Numbered from the stretch's first letter, positions 48,985 through 58,285 are shown. The stretch: DNA of 64,000 nt from JBFAPK01 sp040676675 (GCF_040676675.1 NZ_JBFAPK010000019.1:62001-126000), one strand, 5' to 3'. The notes: generated by a model from the letters alone, not told the origin. Program-made: numbers and translations.

Positions 48985-49006
48985 GGCGTGGTGAGGGGAC
49001 GGTGTG

Positions 49007-49537
49007 ATGGAAGGCGAGGTTTCCCGCGGCGAGCAGCTCGGCAGCCCGGCCGCGGCGGTGGTGCACGCGCTCTCCGAGCGGGGCGAGACGCTGGCGACGG
49101 TGGAGTCGCTCACCGGCGGGCTGGTGGCCGGCACGATCGTCGACATTGCCGGGGTGAGCAGCGTCTTCCAGGGCGGGCTGGTGGTCTACGCGACCGAGCT
49201 TAAGGCGTCCCTGGCGGGCGTACCGGAGGACCTGCTCGCCGCCCGGGGCCCGGTGGACCCGGACGTGGCGATCGCCCTCGCCGAGGGCGGGCGGGAACGC
49301 TGCCGCGCCGACTGGTGCCTAGCCACCACCGGGGTGGCCGGCCCGGAACCGCAGGGCGGCAAGCCGGTGGGGCTGGTCTTCGTGGCGGTCGCCGGCCCGA
49401 CCGGTAGCGAGGTACGGCGGGCGGAGTTCTCCGGCGGACGGGAGGCGGTCCGCACCGGCGCCGCCCTGGCGGCGCTGCGCCTGGTCGCCGACCGGATCCA
49501 CGCCGCCCCGCCGGCCGTGCCGAGCAACCACCGCTGA
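49007..49537 (+). CDS. cinA: CinA C-terminal-type nicotinamide-nucleotide amidohydrolase (PncC)
   Basis: 176 residues. Single-domain CinA: ATVESLTGGLVAGTIVDIAGVSSVFQGGLVVYA, ARGPVDPDVAIALAEGGRERCRADWCLATTGVAGPEPQGGKPVGLVFVAVA match the C-terminal domain, which deamidates NMN for NAD recycling. The N-terminal MoCF-like domain of long CinA is absent, as usual for this gene next to pgsA. ATG 49007 follows GAGGGGA. Next gene is clgR. Confidence 0.94.
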   Translation: MEGEVSRGEQLGSPAAAVVHALSERGETLATVESLTGGLVAGTIVDIAGVSSVFQGGLVVYATELKASLAGVPEDLLAARGPVDPDVAIALAEGGRERCRADWCLATTGVAGPEPQGGKPVGLVFVAVAGPTGSEVRRAEFSGGREAVRTGAALAALRLVADRIHAAPPAVPSNHR

Positions 49538-49610
49538 CCGGCGCCCCGTGCCGCCGGTCGGCACCCCCGGCCGGCGGGACCCGCGGACGGCGCGGGAGGC
49601 GCCCGGCCCG

Positions 49611-49626
49611 GGTGACCGGGGTCACC
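49611..49626. promoter_or_regulatory. Palindrome upstream of clgR
   Basis: GGTGACC-GG-GGTCACC, perfect 7-bp arms, in the cinA-clgR gap. Candidate operator or terminator stem; no T-run follows. Confidence 0.45.
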
Positions 49627-49793
49627 CCGGGGCCACCCGGCCGGATTCCCGGCTCGGGTGGGATGTCGTCCGGGCTCGCAACGGGTACGGTTGCGGGAAG
49701 GCTTCGTGGTCCCCGGGTGATCGGCTCCGGCCGGTACGGCGGGGACCACGGCGATTCCCGGAGGTTGGATCGTTCCGGGAGGGGGAGGTGCGC

Positions 49794-50357
49794 ATGGTCC
49801 TGCTACGCCGGGTGATCGGTGACGCGTTGCGAGCCCGCAGACAGGGGCAGCACCGCACTCTGCGCGAGGTCTCCTCCGCGGCGAACGTCAGCCTGGGATA
49901 CCTCTCGGAGATCGAGCGCGGGCAGAAGGAGCCGTCGAGCGAACTGCTCGCGGCCATCTGCGACGCGCTGGGTGCTCGGCTCTCGGAGCTGCTGCGCGAG
50001 GTCAGCGACACGGTGGCGCTGGCCGAGCAGATGCCGGACGTGCTGGTGACGCCGGACGGCGCGCCGGAGCGGCTCGCGGCGCGCGGCGCGGCCCGGGGGG
50101 CGAGCGAGCGGGAGTCGAGGGTGCCGGCGCTGGCCGGTGCGGGCGGTGGCGGCGCCGCCGACGCCGTCGAGCAGCCCGCCGCGCGGACCGACGCGTCGCC
50201 CCAGAAGGCGGCGGCCAACCTGCACCGGGTGGCGACCGACGGCAAGGTCGCGGTCTCCGTACGGCAGGACTCCCCGCTCAAGGCGACCCTGCGGACGACC
50301 CGCCTGGTCCGCCCCACCGACACCGACCGCAACCGCGACGTGGTCTGCGTGGCCTGA
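49794..50357 (+). CDS. clgR: ClgR-type XRE transcriptional activator
   Basis: 187 residues. XRE helix-turn-helix near the N-terminus: LRARRQGQHRTLREVSSAANVSLGYLSEIERGQKEPSSELLAAICDALG is the ClgR form. In streptomycetes and mycobacteria ClgR activates clp protease and chaperone genes and the psp operon. The long Ala/Gly/Arg-rich linker and the conserved terminal region KVAVSVRQDSPLKATLR are typical. The C-terminus ends VVCVA; ClgR of streptomycetes ends in an AA ClpP-degradation tag, so turnover here may differ. ATG 49794 follows GGGAGGGGGAGG. pspA lies downstream. Confidence 0.93.
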   Translation: MVLLRRVIGDALRARRQGQHRTLREVSSAANVSLGYLSEIERGQKEPSSELLAAICDALGARLSELLREVSDTVALAEQMPDVLVTPDGAPERLAARGAARGASERESRVPALAGAGGGGAADAVEQPAARTDASPQKAAANLHRVATDGKVAVSVRQDSPLKATLRTTRLVRPTDTDRNRDVVCVA

Positions 50358-50569
50358 CGCCGCTGGCGGCCTCTTCCGCGTCCGGGCCCGCCCGGGCGGG
50401 GACGTCGGCGCTGGCTGGCGGCCGGCGGGCCGGCGTAGGGTTGGTCACCGGGTGGCAGCTCCGGCACGGATCCCCTGAGGTCCCGGGTCCGGTTGGCGCC
50501 GGACTGCGACCATGGAAGCGCCGCCGCGTGGCGCGGCCGGCGCGCTGACACTGAGGGGATACCGGGGAG

Positions 50570-51433
50570 ATGGCGAACCCGTTCGTCAAGGGTTGGAAGT
50601 ACCTGATGGCGCGCTTCGGCGCCGCGATCGATGAGAACGCCGATCCCAAGGTGCAGATCCAGCAGGCGATCGAGGAGGCCCAGCGCCAGCACCAGGCGCT
50701 CGTACAGCAGGCCGCCGCCGTGATCGGCAACCAGCGCCAGCTGGAGATGCGGCTCTCCCGCCAGATGTCGGAGGTCGAGCGGCTCCAGGCGATGGCGCGC
50801 CAGGCGCTGGTGCTCGCGGACCGGTCGCGCGCAGCCGGGGACGAGGCCGAGGCCACCAAGTACGAGCAGACCGCGCAGACCCTGGCGACCCAGCTGGTCG
50901 CGGCCGAGCAGTCGACCGAGGACCTCAAGACCCTGCACGACCAGGCGCTCGGCGCCGCCGCGCAGGCCCGCCGGGCCGTGGAGAACAACTCCATGATCCT
51001 CCAGCAGAAGTTGGCCGAGCGCACGAAGCTCCTCAGCCAGCTCGAACAGGCCAAGATGCAGGAGAGCGTGGCCCGCTCGCTGGAGTCGATGTCCGCGGTG
51101 GCCGCGCCCGGCAACACCCCCTCGCTCGACGAGGTACGGGAGAAGATCGAGCGGCGGTACGCGACCGCGATGGGCCGCGCCGAGCTGGCCAGCAACTCCG
51201 TCGAGGGGCGGATGCTGGAGATTCAGAAGTCCACTCTCGACCTGGCCGGCTCGTCCCGGCTGGAGCAGATCCGCGCGAGCATGGCCGGCGAGAAGCTCGC
51301 GGCGGCGCCGGCGCAGCCGGCGGCCGAGCCCACCTCGGCCGGGGCCGACAGCGCCAGCGTCGCCCGGCTGGACGAGATCAGGGCCTCGTTGGCCAAGGAG
51401 AAGAGCACCGGCGACGCCAGCGCCGCCGGCTAG
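50570..51433 (+). CDS. pspA: Phage-shock protein A (PspA/IM30)
   Basis: Membrane-stress protein that oligomerises on the inner face of the membrane. 287 residues. The amphipathic N-terminus (ANPFVKGWKYLMARFGAAID) is followed by long coiled-coil helices (about 25-230) and a short region with the repeated (A/L)DEIRASLAKEK motif. No membrane span. GGGGAGATGGC precedes the ATG. It is 212 bp after clgR and 36 bp before a PspM-like gene, the clgR-pspA-pspM order of mycobacterial psp operons. Confidence 0.95.
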   Translation: MANPFVKGWKYLMARFGAAIDENADPKVQIQQAIEEAQRQHQALVQQAAAVIGNQRQLEMRLSRQMSEVERLQAMARQALVLADRSRAAGDEAEATKYEQTAQTLATQLVAAEQSTEDLKTLHDQALGAAAQARRAVENNSMILQQKLAERTKLLSQLEQAKMQESVARSLESMSAVAAPGNTPSLDEVREKIERRYATAMGRAELASNSVEGRMLEIQKSTLDLAGSSRLEQIRASMAGEKLAAAPAQPAAEPTSAGADSASVARLDEIRASLAKEKSTGDASAAG

Positions 51434-51469
51434 GCGTTTTCCGGTCCGGCCGCTCCCCGGAGGGCACCC

Positions 51470-52255
51470 ATGGCAGACCCGCGAGCCCGACACTTCCGCC
51501 GGCTGCGCAAGCTGCGCCGCTCGGCCCGCCGCTGGAGCGTGCTCGCCGGCGGCCTGGGCGGCGCGGCAGCGGTGCTGACCCCGTACGCGGGGCTGGGGCT
51601 GCCCGACGCGCTCTGGGCGGGCGCCGCCGGCGCCAGTACCGCGCTGGCCCTGTGGCGCTGGTCCGACCTGCGGGCGCTGGCCGCGCGACCGGCGCCACCG
51701 CCCCCCGACCCGGCCCGCAGCGCCGAGCGGACCCGGGCGCGGCTGGTCAACGCGGTCGAGAGCCTGCCGGCCGGCAAGGAGGCGGTGGCCGAGGTACGCC
51801 GGCAGCGCGCCCGGTTCGCGCTGCGCGGTACCGCCGCGGCCGGCCCGTGGACGCGGCTCGACAAGGCCTCGCTCACCCTGGCCGGGCTCGCCAACCGGTT
51901 GACCGGCCCGGCCGACCCGGCGGTGCTGGAGGCGGCGGTGGCCGAGCACTCGCTGCGGGACCTCGCCGAACGGGTGGCGTCGGTGGAGCGGGGGCTGCGG
52001 CTCGCCCCACCCGACTCCCGAGCCCCGCTGGAGCAGGCCCACGGCAGCCTGGTCGCGCAGCTCGACCAGGGCGTGGCCGCGTACGAGCAGCTGGTCGCCG
52101 CCGCGGCCGGCTACGTCGCCGAGGACGGCCAGGGCCACGGCGGCGAGCACCCGGCCGTCTCCCGCCTCACCGACGCGACCGAGCTGCTGCACGGCATCGC
52201 CACCGGCCTGGCCGAGCTGCGTGCCCCGAACCGCCCGATGCGGGCGCCGAACTGA
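51470..52255 (+). CDS. pspM: PspM-like phage-shock membrane protein
   Basis: 261 residues. Basic N-terminus, two short membrane segments (WSVLAGGLGGAAAVLTPYAGL and ALWAGAAGASTALALWRW), then a cytoplasmic helical tail. This matches the layout of mycobacterial Rv2743c (PspM), a membrane partner of PspA. Sequence-level homology was not checked. ATG follows GGAGGGCACCC. The operon likely ends here; a further pspN-like gene is not seen. Confidence 0.78.
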   Translation: MADPRARHFRRLRKLRRSARRWSVLAGGLGGAAAVLTPYAGLGLPDALWAGAAGASTALALWRWSDLRALAARPAPPPPDPARSAERTRARLVNAVESLPAGKEAVAEVRRQRARFALRGTAAAGPWTRLDKASLTLAGLANRLTGPADPAVLEAAVAEHSLRDLAERVASVERGLRLAPPDSRAPLEQAHGSLVAQLDQGVAAYEQLVAAAAGYVAEDGQGHGGEHPAVSRLTDATELLHGIATGLAELRAPNRPMRAPN

Positions 52256-52331
52256 GCTTCCGGGGCGTAGGTCCGCCGCGTGCCGGAGCCTGACGCGGCG
52301 AAGGGCTGTCCGCCCGGCAGCCGCGCGTCCG

Positions 52332-52898
52332 TCAGGCGCCGAACCAGGCGGCCATGTCGAAGCTGAGCCCGCGTTCCGGGGCCATGGTGCGCAACGCCGC
52401 CTCCAGTTCGCGTAGTCGCTGCGGCCCGAGCCGCGCGGCCCAGCCGGCCCGCAGGTCGTCGAAGATCGCCGCCGACTGGGCGAGCGCGTCGATCCCGCGC
52501 GGCGTGAGCCGGACCAGCTTGCGCCGGGCGTCGTGCGCGTCGTCGACCCGTTCGACGTAGCCGAGGCGTTCCAGCCGTTCCACCGTCTTGCCGGCGGCCT
52601 GCTTGGAGACGCCGAGGCGGCGGCCGAGTTCGGTGGCGGTGGTGCCGTCGCGGCCGATCGCCTGCATCGCGAAGCCGTGGGCGGGGCGCATCTCGGGGTG
52701 TCCCCGGTCCGCCAGCTCGGCGTGCAACTGGTCGATGAGGGCACGGAAGTTGGCGAGCAGCAGCAGCGGCAGCTCGTAGCCGGGAGCGTCCCGAACGCCG
52801 GCCGGTTCAGTCATCGCCGCCGACCCGGCGGTTGCCGCGCCCGGCGCGGCCGACTCCGGCACACCCGCGGGCTCCGGCGACGCCGCCGGCTCGATCAT
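52332..52898 (-). CDS. MarR-family transcriptional regulator
   Basis: 188 residues. The winged helix is in the middle: FAMQAIGRDGTTATELGRRLGVSKQAAGKTVERLERLGYVERVDDAHDARRKLVRLTPRG. The N-terminal 35 residues are Pro/Ala-rich and not part of the fold. ATG 52898 (MIEPAAS) was chosen; a TTG further up would add five residues. Divergent from the CMD gene with palindromes between, so it likely represses both. Confidence 0.9.
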   Translation of the reverse strand: MIEPAASPEPAGVPESAAPGAATAGSAAMTEPAGVRDAPGYELPLLLLANFRALIDQLHAELADRGHPEMRPAHGFAMQAIGRDGTTATELGRRLGVSKQAAGKTVERLERLGYVERVDDAHDARRKLVRLTPRGIDALAQSAAIFDDLRAGWAARLGPQRLRELEAALRTMAPERGLSFDMAAWFGA

Positions 52899-52908
52899 TG
52901 CCAAATTC

Positions 52909-52944
52909 GACAACCACGTTTACTGTACGGACAACCACGTTGTC
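52909..52944. promoter_or_regulatory. MarR operators
   Basis: GACAACCACGTTGTC (52930-52944), a perfect inverted repeat of GACAAC around CAC, and a second partial copy GACAACCACGTTT at 52909-52921, 21 bp (two turns) apart. Between the MarR start (52898) and the CMD gene (53003). Confidence 0.65.
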
Positions 52945-53002
52945 GATTCTACGGCGCGGCGGGGCGGTCCACACCGCTGGCCGCGCCGGGTACGGAGAAA
53001 CC

Positions 53003-53569
53003 ATGTCCCAGACCGTATTCGCCGACCACACCGTCGAGTCCGCCCCCGAGGCGGCGCGCGCCTCGATGCGCGCCACGACCAAGCACTTCGGGTACCTGCC
53101 GACGGCGGTCGCCCGGATGGCCGAGGCGCCGGAGCTGCTGGAGGGCTTCCTCAGGGGCAACGCGCTCTTCGAGGCCAGCACGCTGGACCCGGTCGCCCGG
53201 GAGGTGCTCGTGCTCACGATCGCGACCCGGAACCGCTGCCACCTCTGCGTGGCCATCCACACCGCCCGGCTCGCCGCGCTGGGCGTACCGGCCGAGCTCG
53301 TCGAGGCGTTGCGGGAACAGCGACCGCTGGCCGATCAACGGCTGGCGGCGGTACAGCGCTTCACGCTGGAGGTGCTGGCGGACGCCGGCGCGGTACCGGA
53401 CGAGTCGCTGGAGGCATTCCTGGCCCACGGGTTCACGCGCCGCAACGCCCTCGAGGTCGTCCTCGGAATCGGCGTGTACACGATGTCGACCCTGGCCAAC
53501 CGGCTCACCCGGGCGCCGCTCGACCCGCCGCTGGCCGCGTACGCCTGGCCGGAGCCGGCGGCGGCCTGA
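53003..53569 (+). CDS. Carboxymuconolactone decarboxylase / AhpD-like protein
   Basis: 188 residues. AhpD fold with the reactive CxxC, NRCHLCVAIHT, following VLTIATRNR, and the helix LDPVAREVLVL before it; IGVYTMSTLANRLTR ends the core. Such proteins act as peroxidase partners or alkylhydroperoxidase-like enzymes. ATG is 11 nt after the GGAGA. Divergent from MarR, which probably senses an oxidant or phenolic. Confidence 0.9.
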   Translation: MSQTVFADHTVESAPEAARASMRATTKHFGYLPTAVARMAEAPELLEGFLRGNALFEASTLDPVAREVLVLTIATRNRCHLCVAIHTARLAALGVPAELVEALREQRPLADQRLAAVQRFTLEVLADAGAVPDESLEAFLAHGFTRRNALEVVLGIGVYTMSTLANRLTRAPLDPPLAAYAWPEPAAA

Positions 53570-53657
53570 GCACCGTGGGCGGCGACATCCCGGCGGGCGG
53601 CGACACCCCGGCGGCGGCCAACAGCCGCCCGGGGCAACCAGCACGCCGGCGGGCGGC

Positions 53658-56600
53658 TCAGGCCGGCGTGGTCACCGAGACGGTGCCGGTGAAGGCCGAC
53701 CCGCCGACGGGATTCAGCGCCTGGAGGCGGTAGTGGTAGGTGCGGCCCCGGGCCAGCCCGCTGACGGTGTGGCCGCGCGCGGTACCGGGAACGGTGACGC
53801 TGCTGAAACCGGTACTGAAGATCGGATCGGTGCCGCCGTGGAGGACGAAACCGCTGGTGGCGCCCGCCGGCTCCATCCGCCAGCGCAGCTCGATCGCGGC
53901 GGTGTCCGGGCCGGAGACGCTCGCGGTGGCGGTGAGGCCCGCCGGTACCTCCGGCACGCCCGGGGCGATCGCGATGGCGATGTTCGACCAGGGTGAGACC
54001 GCGCCGAGATAGCGGGTGCGGACCCGGTAGTAGTAGGTGGTCTCCGGGGTCATCGTGGCGTCCACGTGGTCGGTGGCGACCGGTACGCCGGTGGTGGCGA
54101 GCCCGCTGGTGAAGGTCGGGTTGGTGGCGCGCTGGATGTCGACACCGGTGGCGAAGGACTGGTTCTGCCACGCCAGCGCCGCCCGCAGCGGCGGGTTGGC
54201 GGGGATCGCGACCGTCAGCCCGCTCGGGGCCAGCAGCCCCACCGCCGCGCTGGCGGTGTTCGACCAGGCGGAGTAGCCGGCCTGGTTCTCCGCCCGCAGA
54301 CGGTAGTGGTACGTGGTCCGGGGCACCACGCTGGCGTCGGTGTACGCGCGGCTGCCCGCCGGTACGGCGAAGCTGGTCCGTCCGGTGGTGAAGGTGGCGT
54401 CGGTGGCCCGCTCGATCACGCTGATGGTGGCCGCCGGGCGGGTCGCGTTGTTCGTCCAGACCAGCGCGACCGCCGGCAGCCGGGTCGGGCCGCCCGGCAC
54501 CGGCGTGGCGGTCAGCCCGGTGGGCTGCGCGGGGCTGACCCGCAGCACCAGCGGGCGCCGGGCGTCGTGTTCCTGGTGGCCGAGGAGCTGGCTCTGCCAG
54601 GCGTACTCCCAGCCGAGGTTGGCGACCCGGTTGGTCACGGTCGCCGGCTGCCCCGTCTCCGGGGCGAGCTGGGTGAGGCCCTCGGTGCCGCCGGCGGGCC
54701 GGTGCGGGGCGTACGCCCGGACGCTGTCGCCGACCTTGAACGGCAGGCCGGCGGGGAGGACGGGGCGCAGCGCGACCACCACGTCCGTGCGCGGGTCGAT
54801 CCGTACGGTCTCCTTCCAGCCCAGCTCGTTGCCGTCCGGCGGGTGGATCGCGCCGTCCCAGCCGACCCGGTTGACGACCTGCACGTTGCCCGGCTGGAAG
54901 TGCACGAACTGCGTCTCCGGGCCGGTGTTGCTGATCCGCCACAGCTGGGTACCGTCCCCGGCCGAGCCGACCGGCGCGGCCGGGTCGGACGGGAAGACGA
55001 CCTCCGTGGGCGGATCGACCGAGCGGAGCCCGACGCCGCCCGGACCGGCCGGCGCGTCGACCGGCGGCGCCACGCCGAGCAGGGTGCGCTCGCGCCCGTA
55101 CGCGGCGTCGAAGGAGCGCTGGATCGTCTTGACGCGCACCGCCAGCGTCACCGGCCCGGTCCCGCCCGACGGGGCGAAGGTGACGGCGCGGTCGTGCACG
55201 GCGACCCGTACGTCCCGGCCGGTGGCGGTGCCGAACGCCGGGTCGTAGGCGCGCTGGGGGACGACCGGGGGCGGCTGGCTGGCCGCGTACGCGGCGGGGA
55301 GCCGCTCGGCCAGCGGGGCCGGGTCGAACGGCGCCGCCGGTTCGCCGGTCACCTGGAATTGCAGCAGGGTTCGCGTGTTCGGCCCCCAGCCGGGCCGGGT
55401 GGGCGGCGCCCCGCCCTGCTCGCGGCGGTCCGGCCCGCCGGTGCGGTGGTCGTACCGGGGGTCGAAGGCCGGCATCGGCGCGGGACAGTCGTTGTAGAGG
55501 ATCACGTTCGAGCCGGGTGGTACGGCCGAGAAGTCGACCACCACGTCGGCCCGCTCCCCGGGGCCGAGCAGCAGCGTGTGCCCGGTGACGTTGAGCACGC
55601 CGCCGTCGCGCCGGTCGTACCCGTAGTCGACCGGCCGGGGGCGCAGCACCACCGGCGCCGGCAGCAGGCCGCCCTCGTTGCCGATCTGGATCCACTCCGG
55701 ACCGGCCGCGCGGGGGTCCGGCACGCCGCCCTCGCGGGCGTCGGTCGGCCAGTCCGGGGGCAGTTCCCGGCCCGGCGTCGCCGCGACCATCGGTACCTCG
55801 CCGGCGGCGGCGTCGGCGAGCGAACCGTCCGGGTGCCACATCGGCCCGTCGGCGGCGGCCCGGTAGAGCTGGAGGTTGAGCGCGCGCTCGGTGCAGGCGT
55901 TGAGGATGCGCAACCGGTACGCCCGGGGGCTCACCCGCAGGTACGGGTAGGCGACGCCGTTGACCACCGGGGTGTCCAGGTACGCGGCCGGCACCGCCGA
56001 CGGCGTCGGGGTGCCCGGCGCCAGCTCCGGCTGCGTCGGGTGGGCGGCCGGATCGTGGTACGGGTTGGGGACCGGGCCGTGCGCCGGCGGCGGCCCGGAC
56101 GGCCAGCACCAGGGCCCGTAGTCCCAGCGTCCGGTGGGGTTCCGGCCGCTGCCGTGCCCCGGGTTCTGCCGGGGCAGGTAGACGTGCGGGAACCAGAGGC
56201 TGCCCCGGTCGCCCCAGCGGGACACGTCCCAGGTCGGGTCCTGGGCGGCCAACTGGGCGGCGTCCGGCACGAACGTCTTGTCCTGGATCACCAGCGGGAT
56301 CTGCTCGGCCGGCACCGCGCCGTCCGCGACGAGCTGGCGCTCGACCGGGTCCTCCAGCAGGTAGAGCGCGAGCGCCCCGGCGTAGAGGTTGAGCCGGCCG
56401 ATCCCCTCGGCCTGGTCGTGGAACCAGAGCAGCCGGGCGCTGGCCCGGTTCGGGTAGTACAGGGTCACCGCCCCCGGCCCGGGGTCGGGCATGTCCGGCA
56501 CGCGGGCGTAGCCGGGCCCGCGCGGGTAGGACGTCTCCTCGCCGGCCGGGGCGAACCACTGCCGCGCCGAGCCGGCGCTGATCCAGGCGGTCGTGGCGCC

Positions 56601-57266
56601 GGCCAGGTGCAGCACCGCCCGGTTCTGCGGGTACGCCTCGGCGCCGCCGAGCGGGCCGGTGCCGGCCCCGGGCAGGGTCGGGTCCACCGGCAGGAAGAGC
56701 CGCCCCGCCGGGCCGGTCGGCAGCCGGTTGACGAACTTCACCCGTACCGGTCGGTCCCGCCGGGCGCGGATCACCGGCCCGAGGTAGCAGGGGCGCGCGG
56801 GCGGGGCGACCGTGTTGTGCCCGCCGCGGTCCGTACCGTTGTTGATCTGCCGGTACCCGCGCAGCCGGGTCGCCGGGAGGTCCCGGTGCATCCGCTGGGT
56901 GTACTCCTCCAGGGCGATCTCGTAGTAGTCGCTGCCCGGATAGGTCACCGTGTCGGGTACCGCGACCGGCAGATGGTTGCCGAGGTCGTTCGTGCCGGCC
57001 GGGCCGAGGCCGGGCAGCGAGTCGACGAACTTGCGGATCCCGGTGCCCCGCTGCACCTCCCCGGACGGGTCGAGCCGGGGCAGCGGGCTGGTGGCGTAGT
57101 GCGGGACGGGACCGAAGTAGTCCGGGTGGGCGGAGGGGCTCAGCCCGGCGCCCGGCACCGGGGGATCGGCACCGGTACGGGCCGCCGGTACGGGCGGGTC
57201 GGTCGCGGTGCGGCCGGCTCCGGGCTCCTCCCGCCGGCCGGAACGGCCGGTCCACTTCCTGAACAT
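53658..57266 (-). CDS. Multicopper-oxidase-like protein with C-terminal fibronectin III repeats, copper ligands lost
   Basis: 1202 residues. Cupredoxin domains similar to bilirubin/spore-coat-type multicopper oxidases occupy about 30-905; three FnIII repeats (PTGLTATPVPGG, PSGLTVAIPANP, PAGLTATASVSG) follow. At the places of the four copper motifs it has HLAG (220-223; family HxHG), WFHDQ (281-285; family WYHDH), FVHFQP (about 787; family HPxHxH), and WQSQLLGHQEH (890-900; family WHCHILEHED). The Cys of the type 1 site and most His are replaced, so copper oxidase activity is unlikely. No signal peptide is evident. ATG 57266 follows GGGGGAGG. It may be a structural or binding pseudo-enzyme. 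Confidence 0.82.
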   Translation of the reverse strand: MFRKWTGRSGRREEPGAGRTATDPPVPAARTGADPPVPGAGLSPSAHPDYFGPVPHYATSPLPRLDPSGEVQRGTGIRKFVDSLPGLGPAGTNDLGNHLPVAVPDTVTYPGSDYYEIALEEYTQRMHRDLPATRLRGYRQINNGTDRGGHNTVAPPARPCYLGPVIRARRDRPVRVKFVNRLPTGPAGRLFLPVDPTLPGAGTGPLGGAEAYPQNRAVLHLAGATTAWISAGSARQWFAPAGEETSYPRGPGYARVPDMPDPGPGAVTLYYPNRASARLLWFHDQAEGIGRLNLYAGALALYLLEDPVERQLVADGAVPAEQIPLVIQDKTFVPDAAQLAAQDPTWDVSRWGDRGSLWFPHVYLPRQNPGHGSGRNPTGRWDYGPWCWPSGPPPAHGPVPNPYHDPAAHPTQPELAPGTPTPSAVPAAYLDTPVVNGVAYPYLRVSPRAYRLRILNACTERALNLQLYRAAADGPMWHPDGSLADAAAGEVPMVAATPGRELPPDWPTDAREGGVPDPRAAGPEWIQIGNEGGLLPAPVVLRPRPVDYGYDRRDGGVLNVTGHTLLLGPGERADVVVDFSAVPPGSNVILYNDCPAPMPAFDPRYDHRTGGPDRREQGGAPPTRPGWGPNTRTLLQFQVTGEPAAPFDPAPLAERLPAAYAASQPPPVVPQRAYDPAFGTATGRDVRVAVHDRAVTFAPSGGTGPVTLAVRVKTIQRSFDAAYGRERTLLGVAPPVDAPAGPGGVGLRSVDPPTEVVFPSDPAAPVGSAGDGTQLWRISNTGPETQFVHFQPGNVQVVNRVGWDGAIHPPDGNELGWKETVRIDPRTDVVVALRPVLPAGLPFKVGDSVRAYAPHRPAGGTEGLTQLAPETGQPATVTNRVANLGWEYAWQSQLLGHQEHDARRPLVLRVSPAQPTGLTATPVPGGPTRLPAVALVWTNNATRPAATISVIERATDATFTTGRTSFAVPAGSRAYTDASVVPRTTYHYRLRAENQAGYSAWSNTASAAVGLLAPSGLTVAIPANPPLRAALAWQNQSFATGVDIQRATNPTFTSGLATTGVPVATDHVDATMTPETTYYYRVRTRYLGAVSPWSNIAIAIAPGVPEVPAGLTATASVSGPDTAAIELRWRMEPAGATSGFVLHGGTDPIFSTGFSSVTVPGTARGHTVSGLARGRTYHYRLQALNPVGGSAFTGTVSVTTPA

Positions 57267-57493
57267 CGCACCCGCCTCCCCCCACCCGCCGGTGGCCCTC
57301 CGCGCCCGGCTCCGGCCGGTCGGCGCCGCCCCGCCGCGGCATCGCCTGGTCACCCGCAAACTGACAAACGGCGGGCGCGGGCGGCGGGATACGTGCCGGG
57401 GTTGCCGGATGGGGCGGATACCGGCACCGGGGCACAGTCCGGACGCGGTTGGGTGTGACGGCTCGCGACGGAGGCGCCTTCCCGAACACCTTC

Positions 57494-58285
57494 TCAGGGG
57501 GCTGGCTGGCACGACGGGCACCAGTACGTAACCCGTTCGCCCTGCTCCTGGCCACGGACGGGGGTACCGCAGCGCCGGCAGGGCTCGCCGCGGCGGCCGT
57601 ACACGTAGCTGGTCTGGCCCCGGCGCAGCGAGCCGGTGGTGCTCTGCGCCCAGCGTCCCCGGTTCGCCGCCAGCAGCCGCTGGGCCAGCGCCACGACGCC
57701 CGGGAGGTCGGGTACGTCGTGGACCGGGGTCCACGGCCAGAGGCCGCGCAGGAAGAGCAGCTCGCTCTTGTAGAGGTTGCCCACCCCGGCCAGGTTCGCC
57801 TGGTCGAGCAGGGCCTCGGCGATGGTCGTGTCCGGGTGCCCGGCCAGCCGGCGTACCGCCTCGGCCGGGTCCCAGTCGGGGCCGAGCAGGTCCGGGCCGA
57901 GCCGCCCGACCAGGGTCTCCTCCTCGGCCGTGGGCACCAGCGCCAACTCGTGCAGGTGGTAGCCGACCGCCACCGCGTCGGCGGTGCGCAGCACCACCCG
58001 GATCTGGTGGGCCGGGCGGGCCGCCCAGCGCTCGCCCGGGGCGTACGCCCGCCAGGCGCCGTCCATCCGCAGGTGCGAGTGCAGCGTCCGGCGCTGCTCG
58101 CCGGCCGGATCGGCGAGTCGTAGCAGCAGGTGCTTGCCCCGGCTCACCGACTCCAGCACCCGCCAGCCGGCCAGGCGCGTCGCGGCGAGCTGCGGTACCC
58201 GGAAGTCCGCGGCGGTCAGCCGCCCGCCGGCCAGCGCGCGGTGCAGTGCGCGGGCCGTGTTCCAGACGGTGTCGCCCTCGGGCAT
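57494..58285 (-). CDS. nei: Endonuclease VIII (Nei-type Fpg family DNA glycosylase)
   Basis: 263 residues. N-terminal PEGDTVW with the catalytic Pro2-Glu3; SHLRMDGAWRAY and YHLHELALVP; helix-two-turn-helix AEALLDQANLAGVGNLYKSELLFLRGLWP; C-terminal zinc finger CRRCGTPVRGQEQGERVTYWCPSCQ (CxxC, CxxC). It removes oxidised bases (bifunctional glycosylase/AP lyase). The ATG at 58285 is fixed by the MPEG motif. Comparable to mycobacterial Nei2. Confidence 0.95.
   Translation of the reverse strand: MPEGDTVWNTARALHRALAGGRLTAADFRVPQLAATRLAGWRVLESVSRGKHLLLRLADPAGEQRRTLHSHLRMDGAWRAYAPGERWAARPAHQIRVVLRTADAVAVGYHLHELALVPTAEEETLVGRLGPDLLGPDWDPAEAVRRLAGHPDTTIAEALLDQANLAGVGNLYKSELLFLRGLWPWTPVHDVPDLPGVVALAQRLLAANRGRWAQSTTGSLRRGQTSYVYGRRGEPCRRCGTPVRGQEQGERVTYWCPSCQPAP

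Noticed and set aside
54066..57458. 1130-aa plus-strand ORF over the oxidase-like gene
   Set aside because: Antisense shadow with Val/Arg/Gly bias and no domain.
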